Shown: positions 11,567 to 22,269 of the stretch, piece after piece | How the letters are laid out: each line of letters starts with the position of its first letter | Numbering within the stretch: the first letter of the stretch is position 1 | NCBI GenBank assembly: GCA_015680685.1 | Contig: MNCI01018056.1 | Coordinates: 92,082 to 133,369 of the forward strand | Direction of reading: 5' to 3' | Length of the DNA stretch: 41,288 nucleotides | Origin: Gnetum montanum | Taxonomy: Eukaryota; Streptophyta; Gnetopsida; Gnetales; Gnetaceae | Program-made: the position numbers and the translations under genes | Notes under the pieces: generated by a model | What the model was told of the DNA's origin: nothing | Database searches by the model: none | What the model saw: only the letters and a program-made list of their open reading frames with translations

Positions 11567-12529
11567 TGGGGGAAATGCCCGTCCATGTTAACCATCCACA
11601 TGGCTTCTCAGTTTTTCACCTTTTTGTTTTATACATTTTTGTTTTACACTGTTGATTTTTATCAATTTTCTCGATTTTTATTTTACAAAATTATTAGTAT
11701 GTTTTATCTTTCTTGAATTTATTTTATTTTATTTTGTGTGTTCTTTTCATTATTTTTGCTAATAAAAGTACGTTATAGCTATAGGACACAATGCCACAAT
11801 TGTTGTTTGCTAATGATGGTTTATGCTTAATGTTGTGATTGTCAATGTCTGGTTTCTATTTCTGAATTCTGACGTCTGATGACTATGACATGATTTATTT
11901 TTCATGGATTAGGTAGTGAGTCCACATCATCCACCCATCCACAAACTCTATGGTTTTCCTTTTTCTAGAAGTTTGAGGTCCCTTTCATTAAACAAACTTT
12001 TAATAAATTAGTCACTTTGATAGTTTTTAGAATTGAGAAGGATTCAAAGGTTTGTATAGGATGTGACTTCAAGGCGACGTAATACTCTTTGTACTCTTCT
12101 ACTTACTTGGGTGCCTAAGTGTTTTTCATCGACTTATTACCATTCCATGTTTTAATGATAGGAAGTCAAATAAGGTCTTTGCATGGTGTGGTTCCCATCC
12201 AAAAACAAAAAAAAAACAAACAAAAATATGATGGGAATTCAAAGTACACCCCTTAGATAAATAAATAGGCTACAAGCATTGGTTATGGAACTAGAAAGAC
12301 ATGTTACCCATGCCTAAAGATCCCCTATAACTAAGGCCCTCTCTCACTTCCTACTTTTCTTTTCTTCTCTTTATGAAACGATGGTTGTTTTGTGGGAGCA
12401 CTCTTGTGTCTTAAGGGGGTGAATCGATCTTGGAGTGATGATGTGAAGTTATTGAAAGAGGTTGGTTTTGGTTTGGACTAAGGATGGATCTCCTCAGGTC
12501 ATTTTAAACACAAATTCCAAAAGGGACTT
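11567..12529 (+). other. E3 non-coding 3' tail, cut by E5
   Basis: It starts at an internal polypurine motif GGGGGAAAT (11568-11576) that recurs after the coding region in E1, E5 and E6. T-rich ttttgtttta units and AT-rich sequence follow, and it aligns with 19514-20430 of E5. No ORF of note is present, so no env-like gene. It ends at 12529 (..aagggacttt), where the E5 LTR begins. Confidence 0.65.
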
Positions 12530-12539
12530 TGATGAGAGC

Positions 12540-12682
12540 GGTTACTCTAGCAGTTATTTTAATTATTAGAGCAGTTACTCTAGTGGTTTATTCTAATTAT
12601 TAGAGTGGTTACTCTAGTGGTTACTTTAGCAGTTATTCTAATTATTAGAGCAGTTACTCTAATTATTAGAGTAGTTTCTCTA
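12540..12682. repeat. AT-rich U3 repeats of the E5 LTR
   Basis: Alternating copies of gttactctag and taattattagag with small variations fill the 140 bp upstream of the TATA box. The two words partly complement each other (CTCTA against TAGAG), so the array has an inverted-repeat character. Confidence 0.7.
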
Positions 12683-12687
12683 AAGCC

Positions 12688-12695
12688 TATAAATA
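12688..12695 (+). promoter_or_regulatory. TATA box of the E5 LTR
   Basis: TATAAATA in the context gccTATAAATAcagtg, immediately downstream of the U3 repeat array. Confidence 0.7.
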
Positions 12696-13446
12696 CAGTG
12701 CCCAGGCGCACAATTGGGAGAAGTCTTTTAGTAGTCAAGTAGCGAAACTCTTGTAGTCTGCTTGAAAGTTAGAGTATTTTCCAAGTGTCGTAGCAGGAGG
12801 TCTAACTGTGGATGGATCTTTATTCGAGCATTGTGTACCTAAGCACACCTTGTGTACGGCAACAAAGACGAGCTCTTCAATTCATCCTTGCAGCACTTGA
12901 GATTTATTTTCCTATGCATTTCTTTTATTTTATTTTCTTATGCATTCCTTTTATTTTATGCACTTTACATTTTTGTTATTAGCATAGCAATTCATTTTGA
13001 TCAATTAAGCAAATCATTAAATTACACAAGAATAACCACTTTGAGCATGCGTGTAATGCTTGGTAACCTAGTAACGATTAGCGTTTGGTAATCCCAACAA
13101 TGTTACATTGGTTTAGGATGTGTACGACAAGTGGGAACGAATGCTAGTGTTAGGATTAGTTAGAACTTAGTTAATGAGTAGTTAAGTTAAATTAGTCACT
13201 TAGTTACCTCTCTCCTTCCCTACTAGCATTGGACATAAAAACATAAAAGCTATAAAAATCATATGCCTCAAGCTTACTTAACCATACAATCATGACATAC
13301 AGGTAAGTTTGGAAAGACAATGATCAACCAACCCATCCTTGTTCCACAAGGGTGCATAAGTACTTAGTCCTTGGAATTCGACCAGATCGTGTGTAAAATG
13401 CTCGTATTTATATGGTTGAGCGTAAGGGTACCTTGCTACTCATCAT

Positions 13447-13464
13447 TGACACCGTTGCCGGGGA
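13447..13464 (+). promoter_or_regulatory. E5 primer-binding site for tRNA-Asp
   Basis: TGACACCGTTGCCGGGGA, one base after the LTR end, matches the complement of the plant tRNA-Asp 3' end (TGGCGCCGTTGCCGGGGA) at 16 of 18 positions. Both mismatches are G-to-A. Confidence 0.88.
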
Positions 13465-13578
13465 CTTAGTTGTTTGTGCACTAACTAGAACATAGGAAAT
13501 CATTCACATCGTTGGAACGAACCCTTAGGGTTGATTGAGAAAATAATAAACACGAATACATTATAGATTGAACAGACA

Positions 13579-15166
13579 AGTATGTCTCCTTCTTCGTATG
13601 AAAGCACATGATCGCCTAGGTCTGAAATAGGAAATAGTCAATGGTGTAATACACATGATGTTGATCCACCGGTTCCTCAACAAGTTCGAGTGGTATATAT
13701 TTATCTCGATGAGTATATACCAAACTTCACCTTTATCCTCCATCAAGATGAACAATTGTGTTGGTGAGACTTAGAAGGTAACATAGTATTACCTCCTGAT
13801 TGTTCAGTTCTGAGCATGCTTCTTTGTGCTCTCACACGAATTGGCATGTTGCACTTACATGCAGAATACGTTGTGCAGGACCATGACTCGAGAGAATACC
13901 GTTGCACAGAGGCACAACGTCAAAGGGACTTGCAATAGGATAGAAATCATTAGTCTTTGAAGGGTAAGTGGTCCCAGGATGCCCCACATGTCTTAAGCGA
14001 AAATGAGGGTGGTGAACCTGCCTTAGGCAATCGCCCACATAACGATGTTCTTTCCCTTAACTTTGGCCAAGGGGTTGTGTATCAGAACCTTCATTCCACT
14101 ATTCATAACCCAGGTTCTGATACCCATGGGCACAAAGGGTCCAAAAAAGGGACACGAACTCATGATAAAGATGGACATTCTGATCGCAATCCCGATTGAG
14201 GCCGAGACCGTAGAAGAGAAGGTAGCAAACATCGTCATGGTGATGGTTTTCCTTCTTCGTCACCTTCATCATCTCCTTCACCCTCTCCTTCAATATCTGA
14301 ATGCAGTCATAAAGAAAAAGACCATGGGAATAAAGGTAGGCAAAGTGGAAGTTATAGACGAAATAGCTAGGAAAGGGGACAAGGGCACTCTAGAGAGTCA
14401 TGAGATAGAACCAGAATCCATTCGTAGGTGGAGTACTATGTTAGAACTATTTAATGATAAGTACCAAATGTACTCCCAAGTGTCTATGCACTGTTACAAA
14501 GAGGACATGAACCCTTGGATGTTCCCATGGGCTGATACTATGCACTGTTACACCGTTGTCCTGGCCATGGTTATTCGCAAAGGGATCAACTGTGCCATCT
14601 CATGGATGGGCTTAGGCATGAAATGAGAAGAATCCTTGGGACTTATGCCCAAGGAAAACTATCTGAGCTTAGGTCCCATCAAATTCAAAGACTATTGGAG
14701 CAAGTTGCTAAGGAAGAAGGTGAGCTACGAAAGAGAGAAAATGCGGAAGAGTATAACCAAGATCCTTTCCTTCGAAAGAGGGGAGTAAGACTTTGTGAGG
14801 ATGAAGAAGAGTCACCACTTGAAGAGATGGTGAATAGAAAAACTTTGGCTATCCAAGAGTTGACATCAAAAGTATCAGCAAAGGTAGACCAAATGTGGGA
14901 TTCCCTAGACAATAAATTTCAATTTGTTCTTAAAATAGTAGAGGAGTCTAGAAAGCAAGGTAGTGATCATGAAAAAAGAAAAAAGAGAGAAGTTGAACAT
15001 GCATGTAGCAAGGGTAAGGGCAAAGTTGCCATCATTGAAGAGGTTGTGGATTTAGAAATAGACAATGATAGTGGATGTGAAATATGTCAATATGACCATC
15101 CTAAGGGATGTTGCCCTATAATCTCACATCTGCAAGAGTCTGGGGTGTATGCACTTAACCCATGAT
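13579..15166 (+). pseudogene. E5 gag, with internal deletion and stops
   Basis: The most likely original start is the ATG at 13579; translation stops after nine codons (TGA where E6 suggests an open frame). The N-terminal motif DEYIPNFTFILHQDEQL lies at 13709-13760, followed by NIVLPPDCSV. A Ser/Pro-rich stretch (SSSPSPSPS, about 14250-14300) and a charged segment follow. At about 14345-14410 the sequence jumps to IRRWSTMLELFND. The IIEVVKI block present in E2 and E3 is missing, so part of the capsid N-domain has been deleted. LRSHQIQRLLEQVAKEEGEL and a coiled-coil-like charged region follow, and the Cys/His cluster CEICQYDHPKGCC is at about 15075-15115. Confidence 0.8.
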
Positions 15167-15759
15167 TGAACAAATAGCAAGAACCCTGAAGGTTACCTTA
15201 CCCCCAAGGTAACCCAAGACAGTTTCGCCAACCCTTAACATATTATCCAAGTGGAACTCCACCAGAACTGATTGATTAATATCAACAGTGATAGCACTCG
15301 CAATCATGGGGAATGCCACCACCAAGGCAACAGTATCCTTACCGGCAACCTAACCCGTATAGATATTATGTGCAGTAGCCAATCTCCCCACGTGACTCTA
15401 TTGGTCACATCACTCATCAACCTCACTACCAAGCCCGCGAGTATTATGGGACTCCCTCTTCTAGAGGTGATATTCCGTAAGCATATCATCCTTCTCATTT
15501 GGTTACATCTCTTCCACCAATAGCTCCACTACCACCTACTCCCGCGATGCAAGGTGAAATCGCTACCCAACCATAGCAATGTAATGCCACAAGGGCTGTT
15601 AACTATCAACCTACTGTTGGTTCCAACAACCACATGAAGAAAATACCTTTCTTTAGAACCAACAATCCAACCATGCGCTTACAATCACAAGCGACTGATT
15701 CCTTAGACGCCTCAGTATCAATCAAAATTTTAGAGCCTCCTTCAACTCAACTACCACAC
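15167..15759 (+). other. E5 Pro/Gln-rich gag-protease linker
   Basis: Translation in the gag frame is rich in Gln, Pro and Tyr, with stops at several Gln-like positions. It aligns with the open linker of E6 (24100-24740). There is no domain. Confidence 0.55.
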
Positions 15760-16550
15760 TCAATGTATACAATCATGCTAATACATGCCGTCACCGATGA
15801 GATCAAAGCTAGCCACCTTCCCAGGAAATTCTTTGATCCTGGGAGTCCTTTGATATACTTACAAATCGATGGAAATGCATCATGCAACGCTCTTTTGGAT
15901 TTAGGTTATGGTGTCAACTTGATTTCTCAAGAAATGTACAAGGCCTGGAACTTGCCTCCATTGAAAAAGAGCAACATCCGTTAAGAGTTGGCCGACTAGT
16001 CCATAACTGTCCCAGTGGAACTGGTGGAAGACATTGTTACCACTATTTGTGGGTGGTTGTACCCAGCTGACTTCCTAGTGATTTAGGTAAACAACAGTAA
16101 GGGGGACTTCCTAATCATAATGGGAAGAGCATGGCTAAGCACCATCGATGCATGGTTAGGAATCCACGATCTTTCCCTAAAAATATCAAAGGAAAATACA
16201 TTCAGAAAGATCGAGAAGAAGAAAGTTTCATGCATCACATATAGTGACATAGGGTGTAATTGTGTGCAGAGGTCATCGTTTGTGCAAAGTTTAGTATTGC
16301 CTGCATGTAATTAGTGTGCACAGGTGATTAACATACAAAGATGCCTGTATGTAGTAACCACACGACAGGAAGACACCAAGTGGCTGACAGCTGATCAAGA
16401 AAGCAGTTCACTCATATGTATAGAACCAAATAAGGGTTTGACTTGTGCTTACATCGATAACATAGATGCATTAGAGCAAGTCCATCACCAACTTCCAAGT
16501 CTTAATCTTGAAAATATCAACTGAGGGAAGTTGGAAATCCTTTAGAAATT
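15760..16550 (+). pseudogene. E5 retropepsin-like protease, broken
   Basis: The active-site segment LLDLGYGVNLISQEMYKAWNLP (about 15890-15955, quoted here only as the DLG core) keeps the catalytic Asp, but Ser of the usual D-S/T-G is Leu. LVEDIVTTICGW, FLVI and IIMGRAWLSTIDA follow (16020-16150). Stops at 15982 and 16084 and another near 16000 interrupt it. The C-terminal linker (RCLYVVTTRQED, LEQVHHQLPSLNLEN) leads to RT and marks the homologue of the deletion point seen in E1 and E6. Confidence 0.78.
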
Positions 16551-16559
16551 TAAGAAAGA

Positions 16560-17600
16560 GCCCCTTGAGCTAAAACCATTACCCATCGGTATCGAATACA
16601 TGTTCCTTAAAAACAAAAAACTGGTAATTATCAACACTAAGCTTGCTCCTCAATAGAAAGAAGAACTGCTGAAGGTAATCAATAGATGGTCAAAAGTCTT
16701 CACTTGGTCATATCCCAAATTAACTAGAATAGATTCTAGGATATGCCAACAAAGGATTTATACCGACCCCTCCATGAAGCCTCAAGACAACTGCAAAGGC
16801 GTTTGAACCCAAAGCTGAAGCAAGTAGTCAAGGAAGAAATCGAACAACTTCTCAAGGCTAGGTTCATATACCCCATTACTGATAGCGAATATGTTAGCCC
16901 CTTAGTTATTGTGCCTAAAAAGGAAGGCAAATGGAGGGTGTGCATATAATTCAGGCCATTGAATATGGCAACATTCAAAGATCACTTTCCATTGCCATTT
17001 GTTGACCAAGTCTTAGACACCATCACAGGGCATCGCTACTTCAATTTTCTGGATGGATATAGCAGATATAATCAAATACAAATAGCCCTAGAAGACCAAG
17101 TCGATACTATGTTCACTAGTCCTTGGGGAATGTTTGCATACAAACAGATGTTGTTTGGGTTGTGCAATGCCCCTACAACATTTCAACGACTAGTTCTAAG
17201 CATCTTCCAATAGTAGATAGGAAATGGTGTAGAAGTTTTTATGGACGACTTCACTTATGGAACAAACTTTGATCAAGCCTTGCACTAGTTGGAGCAAGTG
17301 TTAAAAAGATGTGTAGAAACCAATTTGAGGCTCAACTAGTAGACAAGCCATTTGATGGTCCAAGAAGGCATAGTACTAGGGCACAAAATCTCACACATAG
17401 GAATAGAGGTACAATCAAAGTTATCTAAGGAATTACCCATCAACCGGAAACTATCAAAGATATTCAATCATTCCTTGGACATACTAGCTACTATAGGAGA
17501 TTTATTGAGAACTTTTCAAAGGTTTCCAAACCATTGGTGGAATTAATGAAAAAGGATGTACCTTTTGAGTGGACCAAGGAATGTGAATTAGCTTTCCAAA
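16560..17600 (+). pseudogene. E5 reverse transcriptase, broken
   Basis: Recognisable blocks are RRLNPKLKQVVKEEIEQLL, VSPLVIVPKKEGKWRVCI, FKDHFPLPFVDQVLDTI, FLDGYSRYNQIQIA and MLFGLCNAPTTFQRLV. The catalytic FMDDF (17238-17252) is intact. EGIVLGHKISHIGIEV and PLVELMKKDVPFEWTKE follow. Frameshifts and stops are scattered, for example two adjacent TAG codons at about 17212-17217 after SIFQ. The FMDDF motif and EGIVLGHK are typical of the Athila lineage. Confidence 0.85.
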
Positions 17601-18040
17601 CTTTGAAACAGAAGCTAGGAGAAACACCCATTCTACAAGCTCTTGACTAGTCCAAACCATTCCATATCATGAATGACACATCCAACTATGCCTTAGGAGC
17701 TATACTTACATAGTTAGATGACCAAAAGCATCCTTATTACATCCACTGTGCAAGTAGAAGTATCGCTGGTGCATAACTTAACTACACTACCACAAAGAAA
17801 GAATTAATGGCTGTAGTGTTTGCACTAGAAAAGTTTATACATTATGTATTGGGATATAAAGTATATATACATACAGATCATAGTGCAATAAGGTTCCTCA
17901 TGAATAAGCCAATGGCAAGCCCTCGTATCATATGATTGGTTGTAATCTTACAAGAGTTTGATCTTATGATGATCGATTGTAAAGGCACTAAGAATGTAGT
18001 TGCTGATCATTTATCTCGGTTGTGATGGGACAACAAAGAG
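17601..18040 (+). pseudogene. E5 RNase H, broken
   Basis: SKPFHIMNDTSNYALGAIL, YYIHCASRSIAGA, LNYTTTKKELMAVVFALEKF and YTDHSAIRFLMNKP are in family order. Three stops can be checked against E3. TAG at 17648 replaces Trp (E3 keeps LNWSRPF), and TAA at 17774 replaces Gln (E3 keeps GAQVNY). TAG at 17711 follows ILT, where Gln is likely. Confidence 0.75.
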
Positions 18041-19410
18041 GATGAGTATCCAATTTTTGATCATTTCCCTAATGAATTCCTCTTTTTATGTGTAGTGAAT
18101 AATTAATCATCCATGGAGACAAATTGGTACAGTAGCATTCTTACCTATCTCCTCACCCAAAAAATAGCACAAGAGTTAAACCTTAAAAAGAAACAACAGT
18201 TTTTTCACCGAGCCAAGTACTTTATGGAAATCAATGGGTAGCTTTACAAAGNGTAAAATCAATTCCCCAAATGTCGAAGGGTTCTAACAGTTGAATCNGG
18301 GTAGCTTTACAAAGTGTGTCCTAATGGCTTGGTTCGATGGTGTGTTCCCGATATAGATCAACTGCAAGTTCTCCAAGACACTCATGAGGGTTCTTGTGGG
18401 GGTCATTATGCTGGGAGACGAACGACCATCAAGATCCTGCTTGCAGGATATTATTTGCCTACATTATTTCGGGATGCCCATCATTTTGTCCAATCTTGTA
18501 AGTGCTATCAACATGATGGGGAAATGACTGCTAGAATGGAGGGTCTGCAACAATGGATTCAACTGTTAGAACCCTTCGACATTTGGGGAATTGATTTTAC
18601 AGGGCCAATTACACCAATGTCCAATGGAAAAGCCTATATCATTGTTGCTATTGATTACCTAACTAAATGGGTAGAAGCAGCTACTGTTAATGATTGTACA
18701 TCATCCACAGCTGCACGATTTGTTCAACAACAAATCATAAATAGGTTTGGTGTGTCTCATGCACTTATTTCAGAAAATGGTACCCACTTCACAGGTGTAA
18801 CTTTTCAAAAATTAATGCAACACTTGGGGGTTGAGCATAAATTGACTACACCATACCACCCCCAAGCAAACAGTCAAGTAGAAGTTACCAACAGGGAGAT
18901 TATCAAGATATTGACAAGAACTATTAGCAAGTTTAGGCAAGACTGGAGCAATAAACTAAATGATGTTCTTTGGGCATACCGCTCCACATGGAAACTTCCT
19001 ACAAGCTACTCTCCCTATGAGTTAGTGTACAGTACATTACCAATGCTTCCCATTCAAACTGAGCTCTGTACACTATCCATGGCATGTGACCTCAACCTTG
19101 ACCTTGATCTAGCACAGAAATAATGATTAGTAACCCTTAACTTGCTAGATGAAAACTAACTAGCTGCCCTGTCATCTAACGAGTTGCATAAGGCATTCAA
19201 TAAACAACATCATGACCTAAGGATTAGGAAAGTTAAATATCAAGTAGGAGATAAGGTTCTCTACTGGAATCCCACACATGTGCCACAACGTACTAAATTT
19301 CAAACACTTTGGGAAGGACCTTATATTATTTATGCAACTTTTCCTTCAAGGGCCATGACAATATACAAACCTGAGAGCCTGGATAAGATACTTTTGGTCA
19401 ACGTGCAATG
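18041..19410 (+). pseudogene. E5 integrase, partly open
   Basis: The N-terminal HHCC region spans about 18340-18520, with HEGSCGGH and CKCYQHD; the second Cys of the CxxC pair is Tyr. The core has IDFTGPITP (about 18590) and ISENGTHF (about 18770, where Asp of DNG is Glu). HPQANSQVEVTNREI (about 18860) keeps the catalytic Glu. The region 18314-19123 is one open frame of 269 codons, and the C-terminal domain continues at 19184-19411 (GDKVLYWNPTHVP, FQTLWEGPYIIY). No chromodomain is present. The frame ends about 100 bp before the internal polypurine motif. Confidence 0.85.
18236..18317. repeat. Short direct duplication around N bases, probable assembly scar
   Basis: gggtagctttacaaagNgt (about 18234-18254) recurs as gggtagctttacaaagtgt (about 18299-18317). 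Between them lie about 44 bp that do not align with the corresponding place in E3. Both copies touch an N. This looks like a misjoined gap rather than biology. Confidence 0.55.
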
Positions 19411-21398
19411 AACCAAACCTTTCCAGGAGCTTAGGATAGCCAGTACACATGCTACCTCTCTTGATGGACAACCCTGCTCACTATTTCAGATCTCCTCCTT
19501 CCAACTTAGTCCTGGGGGAGATAGCCACCTATGCTAACCGTTTTAGGCCCTTATTTTGTTTTCAAGTTTTGTTTTACATATTTTTTTTTTACACATTTTT
19601 CCAACTTTTCTTATTTTTGTTTTACAACATCGTTCATGTTTTTACTATTTCTTTGTTTACTTGATTTACTTTTATTCATCATGCAGTAAGTGCTCATGAT
19701 GGTGGATTGCATTATATCATATTGATTGCTAATGTTTGGTTTTTACCTTTGAATAATGATGTTGATATTAAGGTATGGTTGTTTTGGTACAACATGCAAT
19801 GAGTTTACATCGTCCACTCATCCATACAACTCTATCGTCTCCTTTGGCTTGGAACTGTACAGTCCCATTTTTCTAAGTAAATTTATTAATGAATTAGTGG
19901 TTGGGTACCTTTCAAACCAAGGAAAGACTCAAAGGATGAAAAGGATGTGACTTCCAGGGGATTCGATGCATTTTTGCTAGCCATTCTCTTGGGTGCTTGG
20001 ATGCTTGTTTCTTGGGTTTTCTACCATTCTGACATTGTTCAAAAATCAGGAAGCCAAGTGAATAAAAATAAGTCTTTTCATGGTGTGGTTCTCACAAAAA
20101 AAAAGAGAAAAGAAAGGAGAAAAATGAGAATTCAAAGCATACCCCTTAGACATAATAAAGCAATATGGGCTACAAGCACTAGTTATGAAACTGGAAAGAC
20201 ATGTTATCCATGCTTAAAGGTTCCCTCTAACTAAGGCCCTTTCTCACTTCCTGGTTCTCCATCTCGCTCTACTCGGGATGGTGGTCACTCTTTCTGAAGG
20301 CATTCTTGTTGCCTCAAGCGAATGGATTAGCCAAGTGTATTGATGCAGGTCACTGAATGTGGTTGGTTTAAGTCTAGATTTGGGATGAGTTCTACTCAAT
20401 TATCTTAACCATGAAATACACAAGGGGCTTTACACAACCTTGTTCTTGGGATTCCATTCCATTCTCTCCTCTCCATCTTTCTTCCCATTTTCCACCTCAT
20501 TACCAATTTTATCATTAGTCCATTTTGGGTTGATGCATTGTTTTTCTTTGGTGAATTCTTGTGGGTAAGTGTTTAACTCTTACTACCAATGACATTCCTA
20601 GAGCCTATGGACTCTTTGGTTTGTGGGTTTGTCAGAGCATAAAAGGCATGATCCTGCTTTGGGGAGGACCCACTGGCATTTCTTTTTGGTGCAATTGTTA
20701 ACTTCTTTTACTTAAACATTTCCTACAATCAATCATCTCTTGTTTCATCCCCATCCATGACATCCATTTTATTAGTGTTATCATTGTTATTTTTTTCCCA
20801 TCTTTCTTATTCCTCATATTTTTCCATCTTATAGCTACCATAGGTTCGCTCTTAGTTGTGGAGGCCCTAGCATAAATTTTTCAATTTTCTCCATTTTACT
20901 ATTCGCCTAACCCCTACACCTTGGGTAGTCACCTATGATAAATCTTCGAACCAGTTTCTGCCATAACCACAACTCAGCTAATGCGCTTCATATCGAGGTA
21001 AGGTATCAACTGCATTGTGGTTTATCTATCCTTGCTCATTTGTGAATATGTTGTATGTGTAGATGGTGATCATACAAACAGGGGACTGGGCTTGGAGGAA
21101 GCACTTAGGATGGACTAGAACTGGAGCATTTATGAAAGGAGCAAGTTTGGTGGCGTGGCTATGGATAAACAACGGAAGGTGCAATCTTAGCATTGGCAAC
21201 AACACACTCCATCTTATTTCTCTCTCTCTCTTTCTCTTCAAGCTACCAAATAAAGGCTTGGATGTCATTTATGCACAAGTGTTCATCACAATAGTCATGA
21301 ACACTAATGTTGTAATATGCTTATTTATCCGTTCACTGGGCACATTGAGTCTGTCATTCCATTCCACTATCAGTTGTCAATTAGTCAATAATCCCATA
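19411..21398 (+). other. E5 non-coding 3' tail, cut by E6
   Basis: It begins with an internal GGGGGAGAT motif (19514-19522), then T-rich ttttgttttaca units. AT-rich sequence with no significant ORF follows, and a CT tract lies at about 21211-21237. It aligns along its length with 25514-27460 of E6, including the CT tract. Athila elements of other plants often carry an env-like ORF here; I see none. It ends at ..atcccata next to the E6 LTR. Confidence 0.7.
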
Positions 21399-22160
21399 TG
21401 ATGAGATGCGATATTGCATGCACTATGATATCGCGTCGTCCCCTACGATATCGCGTACGCGATATCGTGGTTTGCTGTCAAATCTATAAATAAGAGGCGA
21501 CACTCCGTTCATTTTCCATCCTAGGCTAGAAGTAGGGAAACTCTGGTAGTTTGATCACTCCAAAGATAGAATATTTTCCATGTGCCCGCAGTAGGAGTCC
21601 CCAAGTGAATGGCTCTTTATTCGAGTAGCTTTGTACCTGAACGTAAGTTGTATACAGCAATAAAGACGAGCTTTGTGGATAAACCTTGCAGTACATGGAA
21701 TAGGTTTATTACATGTTATTTATTACCTGTTATTAGCGCGGCATGAGTACGACTTGGTTACAAGCATTGACAAATGTGTACGGCTAACCAAGGAATCAGC
21801 TACTCATCGCGATTAGATTCTCTCACCCTTATCTCCTAGAACGTGGGATGAGTACGACTTGATTACGAGCATCTACGGATGTGTATGGCTAGTCAAGGAA
21901 TCAGCTGCTCATCACACTTAGGCTAGTTAAGTGCTTCAGTACAACCACTTCGAGCATGTGCGTTACATGTGGTGATCCTGGTAACGATTAGCGTTTAGTA
22001 GCCACAGTTGCATAGTTTAGGGTGTGTACGGTAAGCGGGAATGGATGCTGACGCTAGTTAATTTAGACTTAGGACATTAGTTAGAGTTAGTTAGTTTCTC
22101 AACCCTTTGCTCTTAGCGTAGAAGACATAAAACCAGAAAAGACCATNTTGCCACTCATCA
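21399..22160 (+). repeat. 5' LTR of E6
   Basis: 762 bp, TGATGAGATG to ..CCACTCATCA. It contains a TATA box (TATAAATA, 21485-21492), ccgatatcgcg-type palindromic repeats upstream of it and the shared U5, and the primer-binding site follows. One N lies at about 22147. Confidence 0.9.
21445..21468. repeat. Perfect 24-bp palindrome in the E6 LTR U3
   Basis: The half-site ACGATATCGCGT is followed immediately by its exact reverse complement. The same palindrome is at 27567-27590 in the 3' LTR. A further GATATCGCG half-site lies just upstream. It ends 16 bp before the TATA box. Confidence 0.85.
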
Positions 22161-22161
22161 T

Positions 22162-22179
22162 AGGCGCCGTTGCTGGGGA
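22162..22179 (+). promoter_or_regulatory. E6 primer-binding site for tRNA-Asp
   Basis: AGGCGCCGTTGCTGGGGA, one T after the LTR, matches the tRNA-Asp complement at 16 of 18 positions. Confidence 0.88.
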
Positions 22180-22269
22180 CTAAGTGTTTGTGCGCCAAAT
22201 AGAACATAAGGGATATCACTCACATCGTTGTGAGCCTTAACGAACCTTAGGGTTAATCAAATAAAAATT

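Larger units (their letters stand above)
4791..12529 (+). mobile_element. E3: decayed Athila-like element, gag to integrase, no LTRs left in the window
   Basis: The domain order gag, protease, RT, RNase H, integrase and non-coding tail is that of Ty3/gypsy. RT and integrase resemble the Athila lineage, with an FMDDF-type active site, EGIVLGH and PFDIW-IDFMGP. The 5' LTR and gag start were lost at the E1/E2 rearrangement. E2 abuts gag at 4791, a solo LTR with target duplication splits RT at 8631, and E5 cuts the tail at 12530. Stops are numerous, but gag, protease and the first half of RT remain largely in one frame. It is the oldest layer here, since three other insertions sit in or against it. 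Confidence 0.85.
12530..13445 (+). repeat. 5' LTR of E5
   Basis: 916 bp, from TGATGAGAG to ..CTACTCATCA. It has TGATGAG/CTCATCA terminal inverted repeats and a TATA box at 12688-12695, and is directly followed by the primer-binding site. The R/U5 part aligns with the LTR of E6 (for example tctttattcgag and acgattagcgttt) at clearly lower identity, while the U3 is unrelated. Confidence 0.88.
12530..21398 (+). mobile_element. E5: decayed Athila-like element with 5' LTR, gag to integrase and tail
   Basis: Its order is 5' LTR (12530-13445), tRNA-Asp primer site, gag, protease, RT, RNase H, integrase and a 2-kb non-coding tail. It is inserted into the tail of E3. Its own tail stops at about 21398 (..ccata), exactly where the 5' LTR of E6 starts. 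The tail of E6 continues a further 60 bp or so beyond the matching point to its polypurine tract. So E5 is interrupted by E6, and its 3' LTR is not in the window. Coding parts lie in three frames with many stops. Confidence 0.85.

Noticed and set aside
19411-21398. Env-like gene in the Athila-like tails
   Set aside because: Open frames in the tails of E5 and E6 are short and not shared between the two copies. I see no signal peptide or membrane pattern.
21399-22160. This LTR as the 3' LTR of E5
   Set aside because: Its U3 is unrelated to the E5 5' LTR and matches the LTR at 27504. The tail of E5 stops short of a polypurine tract, and a primer-binding site follows the LTR, so it is the 5' LTR of E6.
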